The position numbers and the translations under genes are program-made. The notes below the pieces were generated by a model. The model saw nothing but the letters and a program-made list of their open reading frames with translations, had not been told where the DNA came from and ran no database searches. A DNA stretch of 64,000 nt from Henriciella sp. (lineage in GTDB: Bacteria > Pseudomonadota > Alphaproteobacteria > Caulobacterales > Hyphomonadaceae): the NCBI RefSeq assembly GCF_029936995.1, contig NZ_JAPYRE010000003.1, positions 434,001 through 498,000 of the forward strand. Direction: 5' to 3'. Below, piece by piece: positions 1-8,999 of this stretch. The stretch's first letter is position 1. Each line of letters opens with the position of its first letter.

Positions 1-2528
1 TCCACACCCCCAAAATCACCAAAGAAGGCACTAGTATTGAGGAATGCTCCATTCATCTCGCTCGTGAAGGTGTCATCCTCCTGACGCTGAATTTCGCCGC
101 CTGCCTCAATCAGGTCTTCGATATAGATTTCCCGGACGTTCAAATCCTCCAGCCTGCCATTCCCGGAAAGACTTATATCCCCGTCAAATCGTGCATCCTC
201 ACTCCGGAATACGAAGGTTGAATTGCTCATGCTTTCATCGCTGCCATAGGACAGCGTGGCGCGTGCCGGCTCGCCGGACGGCTTGATCCAGCCCAACTCG
301 GAAATATCTATCCGCGCCTCCTGAAGATCGAAGCTTACATCAAGATCCTGCATACCCTTTGTCGCGACACGGGACTGGACTTCGACCGGAATATCTCCGC
401 TCACATAGGCGCGGCCAACGATCCCGAAGCGGTTGAGAAAATCAGGTGATATGAACGAACTCGCAGACAGGTTCGCAGGAGCGCCATCATCATCGAGTTC
501 ATCGCGCCATGTGAACTGTACCGGCGCCGGGCCCAGATCCCCCTGACCGGTCAGCACCAGCAGGTTGCTGGAAAGGTCGACATCAACAGTCCCACCAGAA
601 AAATCGAGCCCGGGCACAGCATTTGCCACACCGCCTTCAGACACACTGCCCGTTACCGTGATTTCGTAATCCTCCAACGGAACATCATCCCTGAGCGGAC
701 GGAAAAGTTCGATTGCCAGCTCGGCTTCACCAGAGAACCTTTCCGGATCGAGGCCGCCTTTGTCTTCTGGCTCCAGGGCATCAGTACGTACGATGTTACG
801 CATCACATTGACCAGAGGCCCCTGCCCTTTGGCGTAAACACGCAGCCTGTCTTCCTTGGAGTCGAAGCTGGGAATGTTCACACTCCCTTCATTCAAGGCC
901 CAACCGCCGTACTCGCCGCTATCCAGCTGGACGGAAAAACCGTTCCCTGTAAGCCTCGCCGTACCGATCCCCTGCGTGACTGGCGGAAGGTCTTCCATGA
1001 ACTTCACTGCCGCCTCATCCACAAAGAAGCGGACCTCCAGCGCATCGTCGCGCAATCTATCGCCCGTAATATTCTCTGATCGCAGGTCCAGCCGCACAGT
1101 CGCCGCGGTCGCCCTGACAGCCTGCACGCGTTTCTCGGCGAACTCTCGTGCACTGTCACCAAGAGTTTCCGGCCAGAAACGGAGGACGTCGGTCTTGGTG
1201 ACTTCGCCTTCCATTTCGGCTTGTACAGTCAGCGCGAATGGCAATGACCCGTCATGCTCGGCGTCGCGTGCAGAAAGTTGGGCCTCCCCAGTGAGTGTCG
1301 CCTTTCCCGTATCGAAGGCGAAGTCCGCAAACGAGATATCCTGGCCAGCATAATCAACTGTTCCGCTGAGTGAGACATTCCTGATCTGCCACGCCTGGGG
1401 GAAGTAAGGCCTGAAATCGAATTCCAGATTGTCTGATTCAAGAGTAAAATTATTCGCCCCCCCGTCCCCCGGATACTCAAGGGTTCCGCTCCACGCGCCA
1501 CTGAAACTCTCAGAAGCAAGATCCAGCTGGTTGATTTCAAGCGTGTCTGTCTCGGGAATATAGACAGTATCAAACACCAGGCGGTCTATATCCCGCGGTG
1601 TGCTGGCAAAGCTCACTTGGCCCTGCCCCGCTTCCGCGCTCAGGGCGACCTGCTGGATACCCTCCCCCGCCTTGAACGCGACACCAAGACCAATATCTGC
1701 CGGAAACCCCGCGATACGGTCTTCGGAAAGACCCAGCCTTGCGGCCAGGTCGCCAACGCTCCATGCGCCGATCCTGGCATCTAGAGCAAGTGTATCAAAC
1801 GCTTCCGGTACCGTGAGATCTGCTTCGATATCTCCTGGAAGCCCGAGGCCCGCGCCACTGCCCGCAAGTTCTGCACGCAGGCCATCGTCATCGCTTATCA
1901 GCGCACCAGCCGCATTCGTCATGGTGCCCAGGCTATCTCCATCAGGCCCGAAGAACCTTAACTCCATAGCCTCGAAGGACGCAGCCTCAAGGCTGCTCTC
2001 ACGCCGGCTGGCATCAAGGCCAGTCAGGATATCGCCGACAGCACTATTGATTAGCTGCAGCCACCCATCGACAGACTCTGGTAATTCGCGGGCTTCGAAC
2101 TCCGGTAACGGCTCACCTGCAAAGGTCCAGAGAGTCGGGCTCACGTTGCGCACGTCCACCCAGCCATTGCGAAGTTCTGTGCTGTGGATTTCAGTGCGCC
2201 CAAAGACGAGTGACCCGGCATCGAGAGTTATGACTGCTTCGGAGGCTTCCGCTGCAGTGTTTCCGTTTTCATCCGATAGGGTAAGTCCGCTGGCGGAAAC
2301 GATCATCTGTCGGTCAGAAGGTGCCCAACGCAGCGTCAACGCATCTATATCGACATTGCGGCCATCCCTGGCCTCTTCCAGGGCGCTTTCGACATCATCC
2401 TTGAACAATGAGAGCTCTACCGGCCCTTGAGCGAGCATGAAGGCAAGCCCTGCAGCTGCGGCAACAGCGAGAAGCAACATGCCTCCCAGCAATTCCAGCA
2501 GTATCACTGTTGCAGTTTGTCTGACCAA
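1..2528 (-). CDS. AsmA/YhdP-like (DUF3971) envelope protein, C-terminus outside window
   Basis: An open frame of about 842 codons leaves the window before its stop, so the C-terminus is missing. The N-terminus carries one membrane segment (ILLELLGGMLLLAVAAAAG, about residues 9-30). A very long, beta-rich region of low complexity follows, with many GxxxL and LxVD-type strands. This is the layout of inner-membrane-anchored AsmA/YhdP/TamB-like proteins, which are thought to bridge the envelope and move phospholipid. No ATG lies near the frame start. A TTG at 2528 has a purine-rich AGAGAAGAGGG about 9 nt upstream and is chosen; GTG at 2507 or ATG at 2480 are alternatives. It is divergent from the peroxiredoxin gene. 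The AsmA/YhdP class is fairly secure; which member it is remains open. Confidence 0.7.
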   Translation of the reverse strand, partial: MVRQTATVILLELLGGMLLLAVAAAAGLAFMLAQGPVELSLFKDDVESALEEARDGRNVDIDALTLRWAPSDRQMIVSASGLTLSDENGNTAAEASEAVITLDAGSLVFGRTEIHSTELRNGWVDVRNVSPTLWTFAGEPLPEFEARELPESVDGWLQLINSAVGDILTGLDASRRESSLEAASFEAMELRFFGPDGDSLGTMTNAAGALISDDDGLRAELAGSGAGLGLPGDIEADLTVPEAFDTLALDARIGAWSVGDLAARLGLSEDRIAGFPADIGLGVAFKAGEGIQQVALSAEAGQGQVSFASTPRDIDRLVFDTVYIPETDTLEINQLDLASESFSGAWSGTLEYPGDGGANNFTLESDNLEFDFRPYFPQAWQIRNVSLSGTVDYAGQDISFADFAFDTGKATLTGEAQLSARDAEHDGSLPFALTVQAEMEGEVTKTDVLRFWPETLGDSAREFAEKRVQAVRATAATVRLDLRSENITGDRLRDDALEVRFFVDEAAVKFMEDLPPVTQGIGTARLTGNGFSVQLDSGEYGGWALNEGSVNIPSFDSKEDRLRVYAKGQGPLVNVMRNIVRTDALEPEDKGGLDPERFSGEAELAIELFRPLRDDVPLEDYEITVTGSVSEGGVANAVPGLDFSGGTVDVDLSSNLLVLTGQGDLGPAPVQFTWRDELDDDGAPANLSASSFISPDFLNRFGIVGRAYVSGDIPVEVQSRVATKGMQDLDVSFDLQEARIDISELGWIKPSGEPARATLSYGSDESMSNSTFVFRSEDARFDGDISLSGNGRLEDLNVREIYIEDLIEAGGEIQRQEDDTFTSEMNGAFLNTSAFFGDFGGV

Positions 2529-2603
2529 GGACGCTCGCCCTCTTCTCTCAATGCTGATGTCGGGCTACCACATCAATGAAGCAAAAATAGGACGTTTGAA
2601 CAG

Positions 2604-3071
2604 ATGAGCTCAGCGATCAAGCCCGGTGACACCTGCCCTTCTCTCACACTACCTACAACGGATAGTAGCGATCTCAGGCTTCCGCCAGCCAATGGCAGGG
2701 GCCTGATTGTATTCTTTTATCCACGTGACAACACGTCCGGATGCACGACGGAAGCACAAGACTTCAGCGCCCAAAAATCTGTCTTTGCTCATAACGGCTA
2801 CGATATCGTCGGCATTTCAAGGGACAGTCTCGAATCCCATCGCAAGTTTATCGACAAGCAGGGCCTGTCTGTACCTTTGGCCAGTGACGAGGACGGCAAG
2901 GCGTGTGAAGCTTTCGGCGTATGGGTCGAGAAGAAAATGTATGGAAAAACCTTCATGGGCATTGAACGCTCCACTTTTTCCATCTCACCGGATGGAAAAA
3001 TCCTTCAGGCATGGCGCAAGGTTCGCGTCAAAGGGCATGTCGAGGAAGTTCTGGCTAATATAGAGGCCTAA
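2604..3071 (+). CDS. bcp: Thioredoxin-dependent peroxiredoxin, BCP/PrxQ type
   Basis: A 155-residue protein with the thioredoxin-fold AhpC/TSA domain of the BCP/PrxQ family, which reduces hydrogen and organic peroxides. The peroxidatic cysteine is Cys47 in DNTSGCTTEA, and the conserved FFYPRD strand lies just before it. The resolving cysteine that many BCPs carry five residues later is glutamine here (Gln52). Another cysteine, Cys101 (DGKACEAFG), could act as an alternative resolving residue, as in PrxQ members that use a later helix. Otherwise the enzyme may work as a 1-Cys type. The length is normal for the family. It is divergent from the AsmA-like gene. Confidence 0.9.
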   Translation: MSSAIKPGDTCPSLTLPTTDSSDLRLPPANGRGLIVFFYPRDNTSGCTTEAQDFSAQKSVFAHNGYDIVGISRDSLESHRKFIDKQGLSVPLASDEDGKACEAFGVWVEKKMYGKTFMGIERSTFSISPDGKILQAWRKVRVKGHVEEVLANIEA

Positions 3072-3260
3072 ATGGATGGCGCGGCCTGTCTTGTACACGC
3101 AAAAGTAGTAATTCGCGCCAAAAGTGTAAAAAAATGGGCTAAAAGTGGAAACCTGCCCTTCGGAAATGCACCGAATTGCGTTACGGCTTTGTCTTCTTGG
3201 GGGAGAGTCGGCTGTACATACAGCTATTGAGTTAGAGTTCACGAAGGTAGCCGCAGCACA

Positions 3261-4481
3261 ATGAAAAAAAAGACGATGAAAGTTCGCGAACTTTTCAGTC
3301 GCCTGTTTCCCGAGCGTCAGATCTACCACCGCAGCGGCGGCACCGTCCGGTACTTTACAGTATCCCCGTCACAACAATCCGTACTTGCTGTCGCCCTGGC
3401 CGCTGCCGTTGGCTGGTCGCTTTTCGCTACGGCCAACATCGTTTTCATGCCAAGCCACCCTGTTGAAGGCAGTGAGCAGTACGAAATCAACAAATATGAG
3501 CGCTGGGTTCAGGAATTGCGTGCCCGGGATGCACTTTCCCGTTCACAGCTGGTCGAGCGAACGGAAGCGTTCCAGGAAGCAACCGTAGACTTTGAACGCC
3601 GCCATCAAACCCTCGAAGTCCTTCTAAAGGCGCTCAAGGAGGGTGGAACACTCGAAGCATCGGCCCTGCGGGGTAATAATGCGCCTCTCCTGATCAATGC
3701 ATCTATAGATGAAGCAGATCGCCGCCAGTCCCGCCCTTCCCCCACCGGGACAACGCAAGAGAAGAAGGTTGGCCTACGTGGGCAGATCAAGGAAATACAG
3801 GACGAACAGCGCGCCTTCCTCGATGATATTGAAGAGATTGCCGTAGAGCGTGCGGAAGAAGCCCGCGGCGTTCTGCGCCTTACGGCTGTCGGCTCGAACC
3901 GTATCGAGAACAACCGTGAGATGGGCGGGCCGCTGATCGAATTCTCCAGCCTCGCCAGCGGAGACTTTGATACTCCTGAAGAGGCCGCATTCGCTGAACG
4001 CGTCGCGCAAGTTGCAGCACGGATGGAGGAAGCCCGCTATTATGAGGAGGTCGTCGACAACCTCCCTCTTGGCGGTCCTGTAGGCGTCCCTTGGCGTATC
4101 ACATCAAATTACGGGCTTCGTACAGATCCCTTCAATAAACGGCCAGGCTGGCACAATGGGATAGATGTCGGGGCCTACTGGAACGCCCCCATCACATCCA
4201 CGGGGCCGGGCAAGGTCAGTTTTGCTGGAACGAAATCAGGCTATGGCCGCGTCGTCGAAATTGATCACGGACACGGGTTCAAGTCGCGTTTTGGTCATCT
4301 TAAGCGTATAAATGTCAAAAAGGGCGATACTGTTGCCATTGGCGATGTCGTAGGTGCCATGGGTTCAACAGGCCGCAGCACTGGACCTCATCTGCATTAT
4401 GAGGTCTGGTTTAACGGCAAACCCTACGACCCAGTAGAATTTCTGAAGGCAGGCAAACATGTTTACGAAGAACAGGGATGA
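3261..4481 (+). CDS. lmdC: Membrane-anchored M23 peptidase (LmdC-like), partner of bactofilin
   Basis: A 406-residue protein with a cytoplasmic N-tail of about 45 residues (including YHRSGGTVRYFTVSP), one transmembrane helix (about 48-68), a predicted periplasmic coiled coil (about 80-240) and a C-terminal LytM/M23 domain. Zinc and catalytic signatures are visible: HNGIDVG, GHGFKSRFGHL and HLHYEVW. Such enzymes cut peptide crosslinks in peptidoglycan. The gene overlaps the bactofilin gene by 23 nt. In Hyphomonas-type bacteria an M23 peptidase named LmdC, encoded beside bactofilin BacA, is recruited by it to the stalk/bud site. The symbol is given by that analogy. ATG at 3276 is an alternative start. 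Confidence 0.82.
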   Translation: MKKKTMKVRELFSRLFPERQIYHRSGGTVRYFTVSPSQQSVLAVALAAAVGWSLFATANIVFMPSHPVEGSEQYEINKYERWVQELRARDALSRSQLVERTEAFQEATVDFERRHQTLEVLLKALKEGGTLEASALRGNNAPLLINASIDEADRRQSRPSPTGTTQEKKVGLRGQIKEIQDEQRAFLDDIEEIAVERAEEARGVLRLTAVGSNRIENNREMGGPLIEFSSLASGDFDTPEEAAFAERVAQVAARMEEARYYEEVVDNLPLGGPVGVPWRITSNYGLRTDPFNKRPGWHNGIDVGAYWNAPITSTGPGKVSFAGTKSGYGRVVEIDHGHGFKSRFGHLKRINVKKGDTVAIGDVVGAMGSTGRSTGPHLHYEVWFNGKPYDPVEFLKAGKHVYEEQG

Positions 4482-5043
4482 TGAGCCAGTGTCTGGCGCA
4501 AGCACACCACAAGAAACCGTGAGGAGCTCAGCCAGCAAACCTGCTACACGTGCCGTGGGTTCTGCAGCATCGATTATTTGCGGTGACATGTCGGTCAACG
4601 GGTCGATTTCTTCGGAAGGCGCACTCCAGATTGACGGACTTGTGGATGGAGATGTTTCGGCGGCAGATATTACCATCGGTGCCGGCGGCAAGGTGATCGG
4701 CGAGGTCAAGGCTGACGCCGTAAAAGTCAAAGGCGAGGTGCGCGGCTCCATCCGGGCACGTAAGATCGAACTGGAAACGGGCGCCAAGGTGCAGGGTGAC
4801 ATACTCCATTCCACCCTGTCCATTCAGCCTAATGCCCTCTTTGAGGGGCAGGTGAAGCACGATGAGGATCCACTCAAGGATGCAGCTCCACGCGCTGCCA
4901 GCACCGCCTCGGACCGCGCTCCAAAACAAGGTCAGAGCACTACGTCCGCCGAGTCCGGCAAAACCACATCCAGCAGCTCCACGCAGGCTGCCTCAGACAG
5001 CTCAGCCTCGAAACCGCAACAGCAAAGCCAGCGCGTTTCCTGA
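4459..5043 (+). CDS. bacA: Bactofilin (polymer-forming cytoskeletal protein)
   Basis: A 194-residue bactofilin (DUF583). The central right-handed beta-helix runs from about residue 35 to 125, with regularly spaced Gly/Val/Ile turns such as GDVSAADITIGAGGKVIGEV and KGEVRGSIRARKIEL. It is flanked by a short N-tail and a disordered Ser/Ala/Gln-rich C-tail. Bactofilins self-assemble without nucleotide into filaments on the inner membrane and act as scaffolds for cell-wall enzymes. The first 23 nt lie inside the 3' end of the M23 peptidase gene, so the two are almost certainly co-translated. The family call is secure; the bacA name rests on the neighbour. Confidence 0.9.
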   Translation: MFTKNRDDEPVSGASTPQETVRSSASKPATRAVGSAASIICGDMSVNGSISSEGALQIDGLVDGDVSAADITIGAGGKVIGEVKADAVKVKGEVRGSIRARKIELETGAKVQGDILHSTLSIQPNALFEGQVKHDEDPLKDAAPRAASTASDRAPKQGQSTTSAESGKTTSSSSTQAASDSSASKPQQQSQRVS

Positions 5044-5095
5044 TTTCCAGATATGATTGTAGGGGCCGCAGCTCTGAGCATTTTTTGCAAAGACT

Positions 5096-5117
5096 GCCGC
5101 CTTGCTACTAAGACGGC
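5096..5117 (-). terminator. Possible prfB terminator hairpin
   Basis: Directly after the prfB stop, GCCG and CGGC arms (5096-5099 / 5114-5117), extended by CTT/AAG after one mismatch, enclose a 6-nt loop. On the minus strand the stem is followed by AGTCTTTGC, only a weak T-run. It separates prfB from the convergent bactofilin gene. Confidence 0.35.
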
Positions 5118-6231
5118 TTAGGCCGCAGTTTCTTCCTCGCCCCCGACAGAATGCGCCAGGGCCGCGCTGAGGAACCCATCCAGATCTCCGTCGAGCACGC
5201 CAGACGTATCCGACGTCTCGTGGTTGGTACGCACATCCTTCACCATCTGGTATGGCTGAAGCACGTAAGAGCGGATCTGGTGACCCCAGCCAATATCTGA
5301 TTTTGACTCATGGCTGTCCTGCGCAGCATCTCGCCGGCGCTGAAGCTCGACTTCATAAAGCTTGGAGCGCAGCATTTCCCACGCCTTCGCACGGTTCTGA
5401 TGCTGCGACCGGCCAGACTGGCAGGCCACGACAATCCCCGTCGGGTCGTGGGTAAGGCGAACAGCGGAATCGGTCTTGTTAACGTGCTGCCCCCCTGCCC
5501 CTGAGGAACGGTAAGTGTCGGTCCTGACATCCGATGGATCGATATCGACCTCGATCGTATCATCGATCACGGGGGAAACGGTCACAGATGCAAAGGAGGT
5601 GTGACGGCGGGCTGAAGAATCGTATGGCGATATACGCACAAGACGGTGAACGCCTGTTTCCGATTTTAGCCAGCCATATGCGTTCTGGCCACTAATATGC
5701 ACCGTGGCAGACTTGATACCGGCTTCATCGCCATCATGCGCGTCGACTTCCTCGACCTTGTAGCCACTACCCTCAGCCCAGCGTATATACATGCGGCGCA
5801 GCATTGCTGCCCAGTCCTGGCTCTCCGTACCGCCTGCACCGGCATTGATCTGCAAGTAGCAGTCATTGCCATCGGCTTCACCTGACAGGAGCGCCTGAAG
5901 CTCGGCTCTGGCCGCCTTTTCCTGTGCCGCTCTCAATGAAGCGAGCACGTCGGCCACCATATCGGGATCGCCTTCAGAAAGCTGGAACAGCTCCTCTCCG
6001 TCATCAGCTTCTTTTTCGAGCGCGAGGACGGTATTGATCCCATCTTCCAGCCGCTGGCGTTCAGCCATCAGCTTACGGGCCTCATCAGGATCGTTCCAGA
6101 AGTCCGGTTTTTCGGAGAGCGTGTTCAGCTCATCCAGTCGTTTTTCAGCAACGTCCCAGTCAAAGACGCCTCCTCAGCAGTTCAGAAGACTGCCTGATTT
6201 CATCGACCAAATTTGTAATTTCCGTGGACAT
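5118..6231 (-). CDS. prfB: Peptide chain release factor 2, expressed by programmed +1 frameshift
   Basis: RF2 releases the peptide at UGA and UAA stops. The gene starts at ATG 6231 ([13 protein letters not shown]) and runs 23 codons to CTT followed by an in-frame TGA (6162-6160). After a +1 slip, reading resumes at GAC (6161) as [12 protein letters not shown] and continues to 5118, giving about 370 residues, the normal RF2 length. The catalytic GGQ is in [11 protein letters not shown]. The stop-recognition tripeptide is SPY ([11 protein letters not shown]), which I recall as common in alphaproteobacteria, in place of enteric SPF. Reading only the downstream frame from ATG 6068 gives a falsely short protein of 316 residues. 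It lies 59 nt after mrcA. Confidence 0.95.
6159..6174 (-). promoter_or_regulatory. RF2 autoregulatory +1 frameshift site
   Basis: The minus strand reads AGGAGG CGT CTT TGA C. An internal Shine-Dalgarno hexamer sits 3 nt upstream of the slippery CTT, and the in-frame UGA is followed by C, the weakest RF2 context. This is the classical prfB arrangement: when RF2 is scarce the ribosome pauses at UGA and slips +1. Confidence 0.95.
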
Positions 6232-6290
6232 GAATCCCGCTCAATTTCGTAATTTACAGATGCTTGCGATGCACAATTCCAGCAGCCCCG

Positions 6291-8900
6291 TCAATAAATG
6301 CCGCCGAGGTTTTCATCAGCGACGTCGTCATTCTCAGCGCCCTGCTGGAACGCCTCTATGCCTTCCGCGGAAGGGTCGGCCGTATCGTCTGCCGATTGCC
6401 CACCGCGGCGATTGCCGGAGATGGAAAAGTCTGAATCCATATCGAAAACGGCTCCCGGCTCAGTCCCGGGCCGGAATGCTTCTGTAATGACCAGACGCGA
6501 TGAAGGCGTAGGCAGGTCGCCCGTGTCGTGGTCAACCTGCACAAGACGCACCCCTGGCGGAATACGGAATGGAAGCGGAGGTTCGTCATCAAGTGCATCT
6601 TCCATGAAATCAGTGAAGATTGGACCCGCAACAGAGCCACCGGCCTCTCCGGAACCTAGTGACCGCGGATTGTCAAAACCGACCCAGACACCAACAACAA
6701 GGTCCGGCGAAAAGCCATAGAACTGGGCGTCATGATAGTCATTTGTGGTGCCTGTCTTGCCCGCCAGCGGTTTGCCAACACGGCGCGCACGGCGGGCCGT
6801 ACCACGTTCCACGACGCCTTCAAGCATATGCACAATCTGATAGGCCACGACCGGGTCGACGAGCTGCTCGCGATTATCTGGCAGCTTGGGTGGCTCTTCC
6901 CCATCCCACTCCAGCGCATCGCAGCCTTCACACTCGCGGGTGTCATGCTTGTAAAGCGTATTCCCGTGCCGGTCCTGGACACGATCGAGCAGCGTCGGTG
7001 TTACTTCCTTCCCGCCGTTCACGAATGCCGCATAACCACGCGCCATACGCCAGGGCGACGTTTCGCCGGAGCCGAGCGCCATGGCTGGATAAGGATTCAG
7101 CTCGTCATAAAGATTGAAGCGCTCGGCAAACTCGGCAACCTTGTCGAGACCGATATCGACAGCGACGCGTGAGGTCACCTGGTTAAACGACCGCTCCAGG
7201 GCTGTGCGCATTGTCACTTCGCCATAGCTGCGCCCCTGTGAGTAGTTCTGAGGCTTCCAGGTCTGGCCAGTGGATTTATCGAAATAGACAAATGGCGCAT
7301 CAAGGATACGGCTGGACGGCGTATACCCGCTCTCCAGTGCGGCCCCGTAAACAAACGGTTTGAAAGAAGAGCCCGGCTGGCGCTCAGCCTGCGTTACGCG
7401 GTTGAAAGGGCTTTTGAAGAAGGAATAGCCACCGACCATTGCCATAACACGACCCGTATGCGGGTTGAGCGCGATAATGGCTCCCTCGACTTCAGGCACC
7501 TGCCTTAGCGTGGCCGTTTCAGCCGGAACGTAAATCCAGTCTTCCTCATCGGTTTCTTCGGCCTCGCCTTCAGTCGCATTTCCACCGCTTCCGGAATCCT
7601 CGGCAGTTTCACTACCCGGACGGGGTTTCTCGGTCCGCTCGACCTCAACAAGAACAACATCCCCCGCAGCAAGGCCTTTGCTTTCGGAGCCTTCCCGCGT
7701 CCATGAGCGCGCCCACTGGACGTCCTCTTTGGGGATGGACGTATTGCGGCCATCCTTGAGCGTGATGCTCGCGCCTTCCGATGTCACCTCGGAAACCATA
7801 CCGGCTTCCCAGCTCCCATAGCCCGGCGGGCGGGTCAGTTCTTCAATCTGTTCCGGGACATTTTTATCAGGATCAATGGTCTCAAACGGCCCACGATAGG
7901 CGTGACGCCTGTCATAACTCTCAAGGCCTGTCTGCAAGGCTTCCTGAGCGTGCAGTTGCAGCTCCGTATCGATAGTGGTCCGGATGGAAAGCCCGCCACG
8001 CTGCAGGGCCTCTTCACCGTACTGGTCGATCAGCTGCTTGCGCAGCTCCTGCACGAAATAGGTCGCCGCGGCATACTCTGGCCCACGAAGTCTTTCCGTC
8101 AGTTCCAGAGGGGTTTCCCGCGCCGCCTCGGCTTCCTCGTCTGTGATATAACCATCTTCGACCATGCGTCCGAGCACATAGTCTCGCCGGGCCAGAAGGC
8201 GCTTGGGGCGACGGTATGGATTGACGGTAGATGGCGCCTTGGCAAGCGATGCGAGGATGGCCGCCTCTGAAAGGTTCAACTCCGGTAGCGACTTGTTGAA
8301 GTAGATAAGCGCAGCCGAGCCGACCCCATATGCCCTTACGCCAAGATAGATCTCGTTGAGGTAAAGCTCGAGGATTTCATCCTTGGTGAAAGCTTTCTCC
8401 ATACGGCGCGAGATGATGGCTTCCTTGATCTTGCGATCAATCGTCTGGTCGCGCGTCAGCAGCATGTTCTTGGCGACTTGCTGGGTAATGGTGGACCCAC
8501 CCTGCAGATTAGCGTCGCTGCCCGACAGCTTGATCTTGGCTGAATTGAATGCGCCGCGCAGAATACCGAAATAATCCAGCCCTTCATGCTGGAAGAACTT
8601 TTTGTCCTCTGCAGCAACAAAGGCTTCCACAACATGATCCGGGATCGATTCGATCGGCACGAACACCCTGTGTTCTTCAGCAAACTCGGCAATCAGGGTT
8701 CCATCACCTGCATGTACGCGTGACGTGATTGGCGGCTCATAACTGGCAAGGCGTTTATGCGATGGAAGATCGCGTGAAAGTGCGGCGACATAAGCGACAA
8801 TCGCCAGCAAAACGATAATGCCGAGTATGACCAGGGCAAGCACCACGCGGCGGGCTAGCTTCCAGGTAAAAAAGCGTTTCTTGGGCGACTCGTCTGTCAT
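6291..8900 (-). CDS. mrcA: Penicillin-binding protein 1A (bifunctional transglycosylase/transpeptidase)
   Basis: An 869-residue class A PBP that polymerises glycan strands and crosslinks peptides at the inner membrane. A cytoplasmic tail and one transmembrane helix (about 18-42) precede a GT51 domain with the catalytic EDKKFFQHEG motif (near residue 97) and the GGSTITQQVAKN motif. An OB-like insert rich in Glu/Gly follows, then the transpeptidase with PGSSFKPF (active Ser near 509), SFN and KTGTTND (near 712). The C-terminus is acidic and low-complexity. It lies in the amiC-mrcA-prfB run, the usual order in this group. The length agrees with the PBP1A family. Confidence 0.95.
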   Translation of the reverse strand: MTDESPKKRFFTWKLARRVVLALVILGIIVLLAIVAYVAALSRDLPSHKRLASYEPPITSRVHAGDGTLIAEFAEEHRVFVPIESIPDHVVEAFVAAEDKKFFQHEGLDYFGILRGAFNSAKIKLSGSDANLQGGSTITQQVAKNMLLTRDQTIDRKIKEAIISRRMEKAFTKDEILELYLNEIYLGVRAYGVGSAALIYFNKSLPELNLSEAAILASLAKAPSTVNPYRRPKRLLARRDYVLGRMVEDGYITDEEAEAARETPLELTERLRGPEYAAATYFVQELRKQLIDQYGEEALQRGGLSIRTTIDTELQLHAQEALQTGLESYDRRHAYRGPFETIDPDKNVPEQIEELTRPPGYGSWEAGMVSEVTSEGASITLKDGRNTSIPKEDVQWARSWTREGSESKGLAAGDVVLVEVERTEKPRPGSETAEDSGSGGNATEGEAEETDEEDWIYVPAETATLRQVPEVEGAIIALNPHTGRVMAMVGGYSFFKSPFNRVTQAERQPGSSFKPFVYGAALESGYTPSSRILDAPFVYFDKSTGQTWKPQNYSQGRSYGEVTMRTALERSFNQVTSRVAVDIGLDKVAEFAERFNLYDELNPYPAMALGSGETSPWRMARGYAAFVNGGKEVTPTLLDRVQDRHGNTLYKHDTRECEGCDALEWDGEEPPKLPDNREQLVDPVVAYQIVHMLEGVVERGTARRARRVGKPLAGKTGTTNDYHDAQFYGFSPDLVVGVWVGFDNPRSLGSGEAGGSVAGPIFTDFMEDALDDEPPLPFRIPPGVRLVQVDHDTGDLPTPSSRLVITEAFRPGTEPGAVFDMDSDFSISGNRRGGQSADDTADPSAEGIEAFQQGAENDDVADENLGGIY

Positions 8901-8999
8901 TCCTGATCCAGCCTGATCTGGTTTTTGAGCTGTCGGAAATCTCGCAGCACAGTCTGTCCAGACTAAGGCGCTCGCTTGTCAGACGAAAGTCAAAAACAC

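Noticed and set aside
856-2430. Two long plus-strand frames (165 and 276 codons)
   Set aside because: Both are antisense to the AsmA-like gene, which has a membrane anchor and continuous beta-rich sequence.
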